NCBI GenBank assembly: GCA_963924555.1
Contig: OZ004581.1
Coordinates: forward strand, 8,967,338-9,031,337
Source: Crambe crambe
Taxonomy: Eukaryota; Porifera; Demospongiae; Poecilosclerida; Crambeidae
Length of the DNA stretch: 64,000 nucleotides
Reading direction: 5' to 3'
Shown: positions 35,130 to 48,377 of the stretch, one piece after another
Position numbering within the stretch: position 1 is the stretch's first letter
Layout: each line of letters opens with the position of its first letter
Program-made: the position numbers and the translations under genes
The notes under the pieces: generated by a model
The model's input: only the letters and a program-made list of their open reading frames with translations
The model's database searches: none
What the model was told of the DNA's origin: nothing

Positions 35130-37440
35130 CACAAAAAGTTAACATCTCTAATAGATTTAGCAAGTTGGTTCAATCCAATATCTTCCAGCACAGAAATCAG
35201 AGTCTCCCAGGACACAGGATGTCTCCCTTTCCTTGAAACACTCAGTAGTTTGATGTCTTGTGTGTTCTTCATCAGTTCTCTCACAAGGGCACTGATGTGA
35301 GCTCCAGTCTGGTCTTCCAGGAGGAGAATCCCAAACTGACGGTAATTTGTTCCCACTACTTTAGAGTCTTGTAAAGGGAAGCAGATGATGTCCATCATGG
35401 TTGGGGGACTGCAAGAACAACCTGCAATTAAGAGCCCATGAAGTTTCACTCAGATAAGGGAGTCTATAGTCCACCCAACCCACTTTGCCAGTGTATGCTT
35501 TGAGGTACACACATGCTTGTACATGTACATAATACTGTAGCTATGACAACTGTAGTGATAGGCATTCCTGCCTATGATCGCATCACACTGTGTTGAATTG
35601 TATTGCCAGCACTATATACGAGTCAGAGGCAGTTGCCAGCTCATCTAAGGCACTGGAAGTATGGTTCATATCAAAGAGTCAGTGAGATTATGTGACTGTG
35701 CAGTGAGATGAGAACATGCACCTAGCTCTCCATTAAAGCCACTCCGCAATGTCCTATTCCAACCATTTGACCTCCCTAAACCTCCTTATTAAGCCTGGCC
35801 CATATAAAATAAATAAATAAATAAGGCAAACCAATAAGAATGTGGTCACAGTAACAGTGCCCTTGAAGTGCATGTTGTGATTCACCAACTGAAATGCCTG
35901 CAAACTGCCATTATGAAGTACTAGTTCTACTAACCATTTATATAATCATTCTCCCTATTAAATACCGTATAGCGTGATATTTTCGTGGATAAAAATTTTC
36001 ATGGTTAATACACGAGAATAAGGGAATTTATATGGTTCACACATCAATATTATTTTGCAAAATCACAAAATTTTTGCGCTATATAGACCCTTTGCTCACT
36101 AGTGGATTATTATAGAGAGAACAGACTGTACAATTATAGCAACCACCTCTGGGCCACCAAAAGGTGGTCTCTTAATGGAGATGGTAATGGAGGTGGTCTC
36201 TTAATGGAGGTGGTAATGGAGGTGGTCTCTTTACAGAAGTCAAAATCAATGGTACAAGCACTATTGGGACATAACCAAGTGGTCTTTGAAGGGAGGTGGT
36301 CTCATTTCATTGTATCCACTCACTCAAGGTGTCATCTCTAACTTGACTCTTTGACTGATTTCCTTGTTGGTTCACTCTATAGATATACATGGTGGAGGTT
36401 GTTTCATAAGAATGACATTCTTTAGTCATAGCCACTTACATCAGGATCACTGCTTGTTCCTAGTGGTAGAGATTTGCTCAAAGTTGTGGACTGAGTAGGT
36501 GTTGGACTGCAACCAGGTTGAAGTTGAGGTGCACTTTGCAACTGGTTCAATGCTGAGATGGAAAACATAATCATAATATCTACAATCAGTGACAGGTCAG
36601 AGAATAGACATAATACATTATCATTACTAGTTCACTACCTTTCTCCAATTCTTTCAACTGATCAATTTCCTTGTCCTTTTTGGCTCAGTTGTAGCTGGGA
36701 CTTATTCAGAAGCACTGCAATTACCTGGTCACAACATGAAGAGTCAGCGGAGAAGAAGTATAGTCAGAAAAATTATTGTTAATACAGGTACATCCCAACA
36801 CCTGCACGTGAAGTAAATTGTGCACTTATGGCTGATTGAGTTTGAGTATCCATCTATAGCTAAACTACACACTTCACCTTTCTCCAATTCTTTCTTTAAA
36901 TGATCAATCTCCTTGTTCTTTTCGTGTAAACTCAGTTAGTGTTCCTTGTGAGTCTGTCAGCTCATACTTGTGGTAAATCAATCTGGAAAAAACAACAAAA
37001 AAAAACAAACAAACAAACAAACAAATAACCATTGGGTAGTACAAGTAGCTAATACATGCTATGCTGATCAGATGCTAGAGGAGGTGATACTATCTCTATC
37101 TCTTCCTGCCACAGGTCTAGCAGAATCTTGGCATTATTCTTCTTGATGAATAATAAGTGTTCTGAGATCTCCAAAGCTTCTGCCAGTTCCTTCACCTTCT
37201 CATACTTCTAAACCTCCATGGCGTTGTACATCAATTCTCATAGTGAAGGTACAATAGGAGACAGCATGTAAGTAACAATGCAGAGAGTGAGTATGTTCAT
37301 GTATCCTGAAGGAATGAAATTAAGCATCAAAATACAACAGTGAAAGAATAGACCACATGTAAGTAACAATGCAGAAAGTGAGTCGGTCAGAATAACTTAC
37401 CTACTGAAATAAAGGATCAAAATATGACAGTGAAGGTGAT
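35130..37440 (-). pseudogene. Decayed fourth array-ROC-Death locus
   Basis: Pieces in gene order: two array-unit relics (about 37250-37440), a few bases of the ROC-COR exon (CGTTGTACATCAATTCTCA near 37225) joined directly to the helical exon (37215-37070), coiled-coil relics (about 36985-36880 and 36700-36640), the ALNQLQSAP linker (36552-36440), the SEP linker (36376-36324) and a Death-like exon (about 35425-35130). Damage: most of ROC-COR is deleted; the SEP exon is 53 instead of 55 nt and so frameshifted; one array unit has lost its donor and the other has the stop triplet TAG at 37401-37403. The Death exon itself is still open (QDSKVVGTNYRQFG). Confidence 0.7.
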
Positions 37441-37592
37441 TCTTACGGACCAATGCAATGCCTGCCAAGAAACGACCTTCAACATCTTCAGCAATGGCGT
37501 ATGGTTCTTCATGCACACACAAAGGTGGAAAGCTAACAAAAGAAAGGAGTGGTGTCACCATAGAGATGACCTGAAAACTCAATCCCTCGCAG

Positions 37593-38792
37593 ACAATCTC
37601 AGAAAATCTGGTTCGAAGTTATGCAAGATGTTTATGATCTATCAAAAGAGGAAGACACATTCCTTATAGCGAAGAAATCAAAGTCTACAGAGAAAGTACA
37701 GCTCAGTCCAATGATTGTGCTCAGTCCTTCCACTGTTCCCCTGTCCTGTCCAGTAGTGATTCCCATGCCACACAGTTTGCCATACCAGAACAATTCCTGG
37801 CACTTTCAGATGCTTGGACGTGCCTCCAAGGACAGTGGCGAGTGGACAGAGGTCATGAACGTGATTGGACACATTCAGCTCCCTGTAAAGAGGAACAGGT
37901 TCCAACAAGTCTGCCTATCAAATGCACTTGGACTATGTCCAGATCAAGACCAGTCAACTAGGCTGCTTCAAATTGGTAATTCATTAGAGCTAGCCACATC
38001 TTTTTCAATAAACACTTTAGATATACATAGCTATAAGTTTGTATTCTATGATTATGTAAAAGTATAAAAGTATTGAATCTCAACTTCTTGCTGTGTCACC
38101 TGACCTTGCAGGTTGGATATAGCTATGCTGCTAAAAGATGGTTGCTTTAGTCTATTCCAAATTGTCAACAATGCCATTGAAGATAAGTTAACTTTCAAGA
38201 CTAACTGTAAGTATGACAAAAAAAAAAAAAAGAAAAGGTTCACACCATTATCAAAATAGTTTAGGCACAATAACTAAGACTCATCCTCAGGTGCTGAATA
38301 GATCTCTTACCTTGCATGGACATACACCCCTTGTGAGAAACTCTGCTTCGTAGATGGCAAAGACATGGGGATAACGCTTAGTAATGACAGCAACTCAGTA
38401 ATCATGGGAACAAAGGTGAGACTTCTATCAAAGTTTGAACTATGGGGAGTTATACAATACAGTGGAACCTCTGACCAGCTAGCTAGCTACATCCATTCAG
38501 ATACATGCAGTGGACTCCATCTAATCCAGCCACCTTCGGGTGTACTAATTAGAGGGTGGCCTCATTTCAGGGGTAAATTAATTATGAAGTACTTTTACAG
38601 AAGTGACCTGAATACAAGGGTGACCTCATTTCAGGGTCCTGATTAGAGGGAATTCACTTTATGTATGTCAAGACGCCTTCCCTCACTGTACAGGCTATTC
38701 CTTTTGGACAGTTTTGGCAGTACAATAAAGTTGGTCAGCTGCATGTCATCTTTGATATTGAAACTGATCTGGTGGAGGATGATCAGACTTGA
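37593..38792 (+). CDS. ZU5/UPA-like gene or relic, plus strand
   Basis: Exon 37593-37975 reads QSQKIWFEVMQDVYD, then VQLSPMIVLSPSTVPLS, CPVVIPMPHSL and a W-x-x-V segment DSGEWTEVMNVIG; the SP-I-x-L-SP...P-V-x-I-x-x-PH pattern resembles a ZU5 domain, found with UPA and Death domains in UNC5, PIDD and ankyrins. Exon 38123-38206 (AMLLKDGCFSLFQIV) joins in phase 1. Open stretches at about 38293-38415 (ISYLAWTYTPCEKLC) and 38694-38792 (AIPFGQFWQYNKVG, stop TGA) join each other in phase 0 but not the exon before them, so an exon is missed or the gene is broken. The upstream exons are not resolved. Confidence 0.45.
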
Positions 38793-38999
38793 AGGTACAG
38801 CAGGCCCAAACTCTTTCATGAGACTAACTCAACTTCTTTCTGCAAGATATAGCTATAGCTAGCTAGCTGACTCTTTCATGAAACAAACTTCCTTCTGCAA
38901 AATATATTCACTGCATGTACAATAGCTGTAACTACAATACTGTATGTTTTATAAATAATAATTAAATAATAAAAAGGGGAATTTAAAGTACTAATATAG

Positions 39000-40169
39000 C
39001 TACATGCAAAGCTTAGCTTCTATCGATCTTGCAAGTTGGTTGAGTTCACATTTTTCCAGTACAGAAATAAGAGTTTCCCAGGACGCAGGGTTTTCCCCTC
39101 CCCCCTGTACCCACTCTTCAAAGATTTGAAGATTGATTTCTTTCGCATTTTTCATTTTTTCTCGTTCTATGGCTCTGATATGTGCACCAGTCTTGTCATC
39201 CAGGAGAAGTATTCCAAATGAATAATACTTGTCCCCCACCTCTTGAGCCAACTTCAATCGGATGATATCAGGCATGGATGGGGAGCTGCAGAGTCCTGGT
39301 CCTATGAATTAATGGTTATGATAGGTAAACCTATCACAATGCACAGGCTACCATACAGCGTACATACATAATTACAAGCTGAAAATAACTTTGGGATCAA
39401 CTTAAGTTATAATTATTTGAAAGACGATTAACCAAATTCCAATTTTTGCTCCAAGCAGAATTGATATACTCTCTATGCATTAGTAACTATCCACTCACTT
39501 AAGGTGTCATCTTTAACTTGACTTGCTTCAACTGATTTTCTCATTGGTTCACTCTATAGACATACACAATGGAGGTTTAGAAGATGATATTCTTTAACTT
39601 ACATCTGATTCAGGAGCACTGCTTGTTCCTAGTGGTTGAGGTTTGTTGGTCAAAGATGGTGTGGACCAAGAAGGTGCTGGACTGCTACCAGGTTGAAGAT
39701 GAGGTGCACTTTGCAACTGATTCAATGCTGAGATGGAAACATAATATTAATAACTACCATCAGTGACAGGTCAAGGAATTTGTGAATACACACCATTAGA
39801 GGTATCGGATCTCTGGATCTTTCACTTTCTGTCCTCAATGATAGTTTGGCACAATTTGCATGCTATTTACAATATCTAGTCACACAACCCACCCATACCA
39901 TGTAACACTGGATGGGCCCCCACTTCAGGAAGCTATAATAACATTAGCATCCCATAAAATTTAATTTTTTGAGGACAAACATTTTTGAACACAATGGCAG
40001 CTACCCTCAGTCATCATTAAATATTGTGACTATGACCATTATTCATTGTGCTAGTAATCTACCCTAACACATGCTCTGATCCAATAATTACCTGTATGAG
40101 CAAATTGTGAGGATTGATGGTGTCTACTAGACTCTGTCAAAGGTTGTTTGTCTATTAAAGATCGTTTGC
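39000..40169 (-). CDS. Gene H 3' part: linkers and terminal Death-like domain
   Basis: Exons 40169-40092 (KRSLIDKQPLTESSRHH), 39727-39603 (ALNQLQSAPHLQPGSS), 39553-39499 (SEPMRKSVEASQVKDD) and 39301-39000 join in phase. The last, with TAG stop, reads MPDIIRLKLAQEVGDKY, GILLLDDKTGAHI, FEEWVQGGGENPASW and LNQLARSIEAKLCM: a Death-fold domain diverged from the 17279-17584 type. The stop makes it the C-terminus. Confidence 0.65.
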
Positions 40170-40721
40170 CTATCAGAGAATACCAATATAAGATTTATGT
40201 GAATAACATAATGCTCTGTACTGTAGGTAAAGGAAACTGTTAAGACAAAAATTACAAGCTATATTAAAACAGAAAATAACTTTGGGATCAGTAATATTGA
40301 ACTAAGTTATAATCATTTGAAAGATGATTAACCAAATTCCATTTCTGCTCCAAGCAGAATTGATATACTGTCTATGCATAAATAGCTAAACAAATAGCTA
40401 TCAACATTGTCAATGACACAAAATTAAATAGTTAGGGAGATGCAAAAACTCATTTGCCAACATAAAATCAATGTCCCTCTAGGACTGAAATTTTGCTCCC
40501 TCCTTGCCATAATGATAATGGGGGTAAAGAGAATGGTCTCCTCCCATTTGCCACAAAATAAGAAAGTCCATAACCACTCAATCCCTCTGAGGTGGTAAAA
40601 CATGCAAGTATGAATTTCGGACAAACAGCTGCTAGATCAAGACTAGTGATCTCATATAACTCACACCATCCCATAAAAAAGTTACAGGAAGTGTTAGGTA
40701 CCACCGAGGGAGGGAGGGAGG

Positions 40722-40782
<61 letters not shown>

Positions 40783-40955
40783 AAAACAAAGAAAAAATGA
40801 TGAACCTTGTGGAGTGTGTGCTTCTTTTGAAATAGGAAGGGTGGATGCTGAGGTGAATTGCAGCAATACTTATTTAAAAGGTGATACCATAAAACTACAC
40901 ATCTATACATGATTCAAAACACCATTGCAATTAAGTTACAAAAATCTAAGTTTAC
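40170..40955. other. Intron of gene H with a (GA)n microsatellite
   Basis: A GGGA run followed by about 50 bp of GA dinucleotides lies at 40712-40780. Apparent Ser/Leu or Arg/Glu repeat peptides here are reading-frame artefacts of the microsatellite. The rest is AT-rich intron sequence shared with the other cassette introns. Confidence 0.75.
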
Positions 40956-41831
40956 CTTCATACTTTCCATGGATGGAACATTTCTCAGCATTGAGAGCTG
41001 TTTCTAGATCTGCTGCCAATTCTTCCTGTCGGCCATCTTTCAACAAGTTGTATAAGCCCCTCCATTTCTCTGAGTAGCGTTTGCAGTGGGGCATTTGGGG
41101 AGCATTGGCCAGCCATTCTCCAATCACATCTCGTAAGCAATCAACATCTGACCCTTGCTTCGCTATGGACTTGATGCGATAAGGTGGGATGCCAACAAGC
41201 TCAGCTATCTTCTTCCAGTAGGGAGCCAAGTCATCCAGGATTCTGATTTCTCTGTGCTTGCCAGTTTCACGGTCAAAGTACTTGATCAGTTGTAAGCTTT
41301 CAATGGTTGCATCTTCATCCCAAAGAGGACTTGTACCAACTGTTGTAAAGATAATAACCACATGTTCACATTATACTGTAGTGGATTATAATCATGACTG
41401 CATGGCTACATATATATATACCTTGCTTGCTAACTTATACTACTAAATCCATGCACACTAACAATACTAGGGGCCCCAGCTTTCTGGGTATATAATATTT
41501 AGCATCCCATAAAATATACCTTGTTTGCTAACTTACATACTAACCACACTAACAATACTAACACTGGATGGGGCCCCCACTTTCTGGCACCCCAGGTTTT
41601 GAAAACCAATATTTTTGAGCAGAATGGTAGCTACCCTCAGTCATCATGTTATAGCTCAAAAGTGGATTAGGAGGCGATATAAATATTGTGACTAGACCTA
41701 TAAAATTCATTATTCATTGTGCTAATATTATTCACCCTAACACACGCTCTGACCTGTATGAGCAAATTGTGAGGATTGATGGTGTCTATTAGACTCTGTC
41801 AAAGGCTGTTCGTCTATTAAAGATCGTTTGC
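40956..41831 (-). CDS. Gene H: linker and second Death domain
   Basis: Exon 41831-41754 (KRSLIDEQPLTESNRHH; donor GTCAGA is non-ideal) joins exon 41339-40956 in phase 1. The 384-nt exon reads VGTSPLWDEDATIES, LDDLAPYWKKIAELVG, IPPYRIKSIAKQ, VIGEWLANAPQ and WRGLYNLLKDGRQEELA: a canonical Death-domain helix pattern (W...LA..LG, I..I, W....L...L). It differs from the other Death-like cassettes, so the gene carries at least two Death-fold types. Confidence 0.65.
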
Positions 41832-42534
41832 CTATCAGAGAATACCAAGATCATGTGACAATTAGTATACTGTAGGCACAGGAAAAATTTTGGGATCAAC
41901 TAAGCTATAATTATTTGAAAAAATAATTCCAATTTCTGTTCCAAGCAGAATTGATATACTCTCTATGCATAAATAAACATTGATCAATTTATAAAATAAA
42001 GGAAGAATAGAATTAGTTAACGGGCATATCATGCTACGAAAATAGTTGGGGAGATGGTTCATATTGCAAAAATTCATCTGGTGACATAAAATTAATGGTC
42101 CCTCAAGGACCGCAATTTGAGGGTCCCTCCTTGCCAGGGGGCAATTTTTATAAAATGAACACAAAATTAAATCAGAGTTCTCCCTAAAGGGTGGTAGAGT
42201 GGTGCAGCACCGCTCTGATGGGTCCCATTTTTGTTTCATGTGGTTAAAAGAATGTATTTTAATTGCCACAAGAACGTCAAAATCCTTTAATGTGGTGTTC
42301 AAGCACCGCTCTAATCAATTTTTCTGGGGAGAACCCTGTAAATAATAAAGTCCATAATCACTTGATCCCTCTGAGGTGGTAAAACATGCAAGTATGAATT
42401 TCTTGCTTGTATGAATATACAGTGATGTGGGTGTCACACTGTGGTGGTAGACCATTGATGATTGTCCAATTATCATTCCATGAGCAGATAAACAGCTGCT
42501 AGATCAAGACTAGTGGTCTAATTGTATAACTCAC

Positions 42535-43840
42535 AACGAATCACAGTGTCTCTAATAGATTTAGCAAGTTGGTTCAATCCAATATCTTCCAGCACAGACA
42601 CCAGAGTCTCCCAGGACACAGGCTGTCTGCCTTTCCCTTGCAGCCATTCTTGAAACACTCGATAGTTGATGTCTTCAGCATTCTTCATCAGTTCTTTTTC
42701 AAGGGCACTGATGTGAGCTCCAGTTTGGTCTTCCAGGAGGAGTATTCCGAACTCGGGGTACTTTTTCCCCACTTCTTTAGTCAAGTTCACTTTAGAGTCT
42801 TGTAAAGGGAAGTTGACGATGTTTATCATGGTTGGAGAACCTGCAATTAAAGCCCCATGAAGTTTCAGGAGATGAGAGTCTAATAATAGTCCACCCTGAC
42901 TAGCTGGACCCACTCAGGGGCAGATCCAGGAATTTTGAAAGGGGGGATTTCAGATCTGCACTTGCACATAGAAAAAAATTTTTTCAAAACCATGCCCATT
43001 TTAAATTAGAAATGCCCACTTTCAAACGATGTGCTTTATTTCAAAGTTCATAAACAAGCTTTGTCTGGCTGCATGAGCGAAGGTTCGCTAGTTAGGCTAC
43101 CACAACTTACAATAGTTAGCTAGAAAAGGGGGGGGGGCATCTTCCCCCAATGCCCCTCCCATGGATCTGCCCCTGCCACTTTGTACTTTGAGGTACACAC
43201 ATACAGTACATGTACTGTAGCTATGACAACTGATTGTTAGCCTAGCGCCTGGATGAATTGTATTGCTAGCACTATGAGTCAGAGGCAGTTGTCAGCTCAT
43301 CTAAACGGTTCATACAGATTATGCAAATACAGTCTAATCAGACCACCCTGTGATGAGACCACCTAGCTCTTTATTATTAATGGCCACTCCACCATGTCCA
43401 AACAGCACCTATTTTAGCTACAGTGAAACCTGACCACCCTATAATGAGAGCTCTCTATTAAAGCCACTCCGTCATGTCCCAACAGCACCTATTCCAATTA
43501 TTTTGACCTCCCTAAAGACACCACATCCCTATTAAGGCCACTTGTTCCTGGTCCATAGGTGGTCAAAATTTATAAGCTAGCTATACTAGCAAACTATCCA
43601 CTCACTCAAGGTGTCATCTTTAACTTGACTTGGTTCAACTGATTTTCTTGTTGGTTCACTCTATAGACATACACAATGGAGGTTGTCTTTAAATCATAGA
43701 AGATGACATTCCTTAGCTATAACCACTTACATCAGGAGCACTGCTTGTTCCTAGTGGTTGAGGTTTGCTGGTTAAAGTTGTGGACTGAGTAGGTGCTAGA
43801 CTGCAACCAGGTTGAAGTTGAGGTACACTTTGCAACAATG
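42535..43840 (-). CDS. Gene H: linker cassette and first Death-like domain
   Basis: Exons 43840-43731 (LLQSVPQLQPGCSLAP, two codons shorter than in gene B), 43660-43606 (SEPTRKSVEPSQVKDD) and 42840-42535 (QDSKVNLTKEVGKKYPE, QEWLQGKGRQPVSW). The whole block, introns included, is a near-copy of gene B 17279-18589. Phase 1 at the start fits the GTPase exon at 45612 if its internal GTAAGC donor is used. Confidence 0.65.
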
Positions 43841-45579
43841 CTGAGATGAAAACATAATATTAATAACTACCATCAGTGACAGGTCAGGGAAGTTATGAAT
43901 ACACACCATTAGAGGTATCAGATCAGGTGGGGTCTCTGGATCTTTTACTTTCTGTCCTCAAAGATAGTTTGCATGCTATCTAGTCACAATCCACCCATAT
44001 ACCATGGAACACTCCATATATGGACGGGGCCCACGCTTTCTGACACCCCTGATTATGTTGAATTAATTTTTTGAGGACAAACATTATTGAGCAGAATGGT
44101 AGCTACTCTCAGTCATTGTGTTATAGCTCAAAAGTGGATTAGGAGGCTCTGGGCCACAATATAAATATTGTGACTATACCATTATTCATTGTGCTAGTAA
44201 CCTGATATTATTCACCCTAACACACACTCTGATCCAAAAATTGTGAGGACTGATGGTGTTTATTAGACTTTGTCAAAGGTTGTTCATCTGTTTGCCTATC
44301 AGAGAATTTTATGTGAAAATCAGAATGCTCTATACTGTAGGTTACCATACATGTATACACTGGAACCTCTGAATAAAAGACACTTACATACTAGAGGGAA
44401 AGACTTTAGTTGGAGTTACACTTCGTACTGTTTTCATATAAAATATAAGTCTCTGATAAATTAATCATTGCTTTGAAAAGTAGTCATGATGATGTGCTTT
44501 CCTTAAAAGGAGGTGATTTGCTTCTCACCAGCAGGCATTACTGTCTGCTTACTCTATGATGCTCTATGTCTAAATGTTCAGTCTGCCTCCAAGACTGAGA
44601 AGCTCAAGATTAGCTAGTTAGCTAGCTATGTGCTTAATTATGGGTGTGGTTCATGGGTGTGGTCAAATGTCCACTTTTTGGAGGCACTCTTTAATTCTTT
44701 TGGACATCAAGCGTCCATTGTCCAGAGTTTGAGGGTAATCTGGTTTTAAATACACTATAGCTAGCTAGTTCTGTACAATCAATGGTTATCCGTTGTCTGC
44801 TTCTGGGAAGATCAAGAGATATACGTACGTGCATACATACATTACACACATCATACATACATAAGTTATATTCTCACCTAGATTTGTGCTTGTAATGCTT
44901 TCCTTAGGAGTCTTTAACAGAGCTACAATGTCATAATGACAATAGTAAAGATAGTGGCATTTACAATAATTCAGCAAGCGAGCTCAGCAAATGACTCCAA
45001 TGTACGCATGTTGCAATAGACAAGCTATATATGACAGCTTTTGTATCTAAACCACTTGCATTCTAGATCCAACTGAATCTACGCTAGCAATAAATTGAAG
45101 AAACTGGAGTTGAAGCTTATTGGCTCAAAAGATCTTGCTTGCTCACTTGCTAAATGTACATTGCCCTGGTTTTAGTCTTATCAAAACAAGTGAAACACAA
45201 TGAAGTAATTCTTTCCACATAACTAAGAATCAAATTCAATGCTCAGCTAACTACACTAAAGGCATATATGAGTGGTGTTACTACACCATGAATTTCCAGC
45301 ACAATATACAGATTTTCAATGGGATCATAGGAAATATATATTGCATCTCTGGTTTGGAATATTCTACTGGGTCCACACTATGCATGCATGCACTATTATG
45401 AGAAATTAGCTTTTGTTCATTTGCATTTTACTTCTCTATTTTATCCATAATGAGGCTGCCAATTGCACGGCCCAGTAGGATATTCATCCAGAGATGCAAC
45501 ACATTTCCTATGATCTCTGTATATCATGTTGGAAATTTTTATGGTGTAGTAACACCATTCATCTCTGTAACCACTACTT
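43841..45579. other. Intron or 3' region of gene H; no gene seen
   Basis: AT-rich sequence without supported exons. The first few hundred bases resemble other cassette introns. If gene H ends at the stop at 45580 this is intergenic; if the donor at 45611 is used it is an intron of 1.8 kb. Confidence 0.4.
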
Positions 45580-47912
45580 TCAGTGTCCACCACCCTTATA
45601 GTATCGCTTACCTCCACCAAACCAATTTCTTCCTTCCTTGGGAATACGTTTCGGACGTGTAACACCACACTGATACTTCTTTCCTTTTATTATTTCATGA
45701 AGTCCAGGACATTCCTTACATTTTAAGCATATGATAGGTTTAACTCTCTCCTCCTTATAATGTAAATTTTTTGAAGATTTCTTGATAGACTCCTTTAGGA
45801 TAAAAAGGATAGTGCTGCAAATATCTTGCACAGAGGCAACTTCATTGTCGTCATCATCATCATCATCATCTGAGGATGATGATGAGGGGGTGGAGGAGAA
45901 AGGATCAAATATGATCTCAAAATTGGAAGGATGCATTTTGATCGACATTATACCATGTTTTATTCCACAATGCTCAACAGTAAATGTGACTTGATCTCTG
46001 AATATCCCTTCTTCTTCAAGATGGAATTTAATATCGCAAAAATCATTTCTTATATCTGACTCTGGATTCATAATCTGAGTGACTAAGACACCAAATATGC
46101 CTTTTGGACAATGTTGACTTGGAAATTTAATAAATGATGAAATCGTTGAGCTTGAGCTAACCATTTTACCTTCCGGAACATGGTTTAGAATGCATGGAAT
46201 GAAAATTTTTTCTTCATTATCTGTTGTAAATTGAGCAACAATGCGAAGGTGGACTAGGAGACCTAGATACTTTTCTGAGCTGATTTTATCATCTCCTTTT
46301 GTGGCATTTTTAAATACAGATAATGAGAAAATACCCTTCTCTTTTAAATTTTTTTTTTCCTTAGTGGTAAGAGATCCGGTTTTGGAGAACGTTTCAATGA
46401 TAAGTTCAGTGACTTTATCGAAAAGAACTTGAGGATCCTTAACAATAATGTTGTTTAGGTGTTCCACATTGAAGTACTGAATGATGCCAATTCTGGAGTG
46501 GAGAAACTTCAAGAGTTCAAACACTTCATCATCAATAATCATATACACTTTGGCCATTTGCCTGATTTCCTCGAGAGTAAGAATACACTCTTTTCTGGTT
46601 CGTAAGTCTAGACAGAACATCAGATAAGTGATGGGAAATGGGACAGTGAAATCTTTACGTCCTTTGATTAAATCAGTGACTCTTGATCGAATGTACTCAA
46701 ACACACTATCACTATCAGATATATTGTCCACTTCAAACATGACCTTTTTTTTATCTGCATCATAATATTGGACAAGATCTTCAAAATCATTATCATTAGA
46801 TATCAATGAATTCAAGTGCTTATTCATTTCATTGGTTTTGGTATTCCTCTGGTCTTCAGGAAGTTTGTCCATGTGTGTGGCTACAATGAACACAAAAGGC
46901 TTGAGATCACCTGATATATCCATGGCAGATACAGTAGACAAGCATTGAAGAAGGGCTTTTTCATTGGTGATAGAGGATTGATAGCAGTTAATTGACTCAG
47001 TAGGATTAATCCTATACTCGAGTCTACATTCCATCGTCAATCCACGAGTGATATCAAAGAGAAAAAAGAATAAGGATGGACCAGAAACCAGAAGACCCAA
47101 TAACTCATGGAATTCAATCTGGCCTCCAGCATCCCTGAGATATAGGGAAAAAGTTTTTTTCATATCTTTCTTGAATTCCTTAAACCCCCCTCTTTTTTTA
47201 ATTATAGAATAGCAATTGGTCTCACGAAACCTTTTAGGCTTGCCTTGCTTTCCATCCATAGCCTGCTTAGCTTCTTTAGAATCACTTGACTGTATGTTTT
47301 CTTCATTAGCACTAGCAACTTCTTTGAAATTACTCAGCTGTAAGCTTTCTTCATTAGTACTAGTAACAGTTACTTCTTTAGAATCACTGGACTGTATGTT
47401 TTCTTCATTGGTATCAGAAATTTCTTTATAAGTATCAGCAACCTCTTTAGAAACACTTGGCTGTATGCTTTCTTCATTAGTGTCAGTATCATTGACTTTA
47501 ATGCCTTTGCTTTTACTACACTTAGGGCGTGTCGCTTGTTCCATTTGACTAATGAAGGAATCTTCACATTCCACTGGATTCCATGAGTTGGTGCCTGTTA
47601 TGTCAGCAGACTGAAGATCAGATGACTTGGCCAAGTTAATATCAACTATAATAACACTGCTACTTATACCAGTGGATGGAGAGAATTCCTCTACCTTCTT
47701 ACCAAGCAAACGTTTCATAAATGAAGTCTTACCAGACTCTGGAAGACCAACAAATGTTGAGTGAGCAATTTTTCTTTCAATAGTTTCTTTATTATTAGCA
47801 GCTTCCTCAATATTTCTTAGGATTTCAGAATCATCCATGGCTGCTTGGTCATCAGCATCATTATCGACTTTTGGTGAGATTTTATCGGCACCATTAAAAC
47901 CCGATTGGTTCT
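45580..47912 (-). CDS. Gene H GTPase exon (ROC-COR-like)
   Basis: A 2.3-kb exon after acceptor TGTGCAG. P-loop GLPESGKTSF, G3-like DAGGQIEFHELL, hydrophobic SLFFFLFDIT, G4-like VATHMDKL, then COR-like TYLMFCLDLRTRKE, FLHSRIGIIQYF and KDPQVLFDKVTELI. Near the C-terminus a Ser/Asp homopolymer tract precedes CLKCKECPGLHE, the counterpart of LKCEGCP in gene B. Between P-loop and G3 is an insert with four imperfect copies around NEENIQSSDSKEV. Two ends are possible: read-through to the stop at 45580, or use of the GGAG/GTAAGC donor at 45612, which joins in phase 1 to the 43840 exon. I favour the second because it attaches the Death cassettes. There is no array in this gene. Confidence 0.8.
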
Positions 47913-48377
47913 CTGCACAAAAAATGAATTAGCATTATGTGATCACTTAGTACATGTGACACACCATATGCATAGAGCCGGATATCTTCAAGGCTTATAA
48001 AAATTAATATCAACTAAAAAATCTCCTTGAAACTACTCTCATGATTGGGGCAAACAAGGTGAGCCCCAATTAACACTATAGCAAGTCAACTGAGGGATTT
48101 CTACTACAGCCATTTTTCAGGGAGAGGGGAAATAATAGGGCCTGGTATACACTGTTTGCACATCTCATGTGCCAGATTTTCCTGGAATTCTGGGAAAATA
48201 GGATACATTGTACTATCGTTATACGGCCTGGGCTATTACATAATAGAATGGGTGTGGTATAAAGATGGCTATTGTTTTGCTGCTGCTGTTTGCCTTGGAG
48301 ATATCGAGAAGCATTTTAGCGTACCAAGAGACGATGGACACAAAGGATCCCACTTGTATTAGTAGTTGTGATCTTAC

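Noticed and set aside
40468..40866. Ser/Leu and Arg/Glu repeat peptides
   Set aside because: Products of the GA microsatellite.
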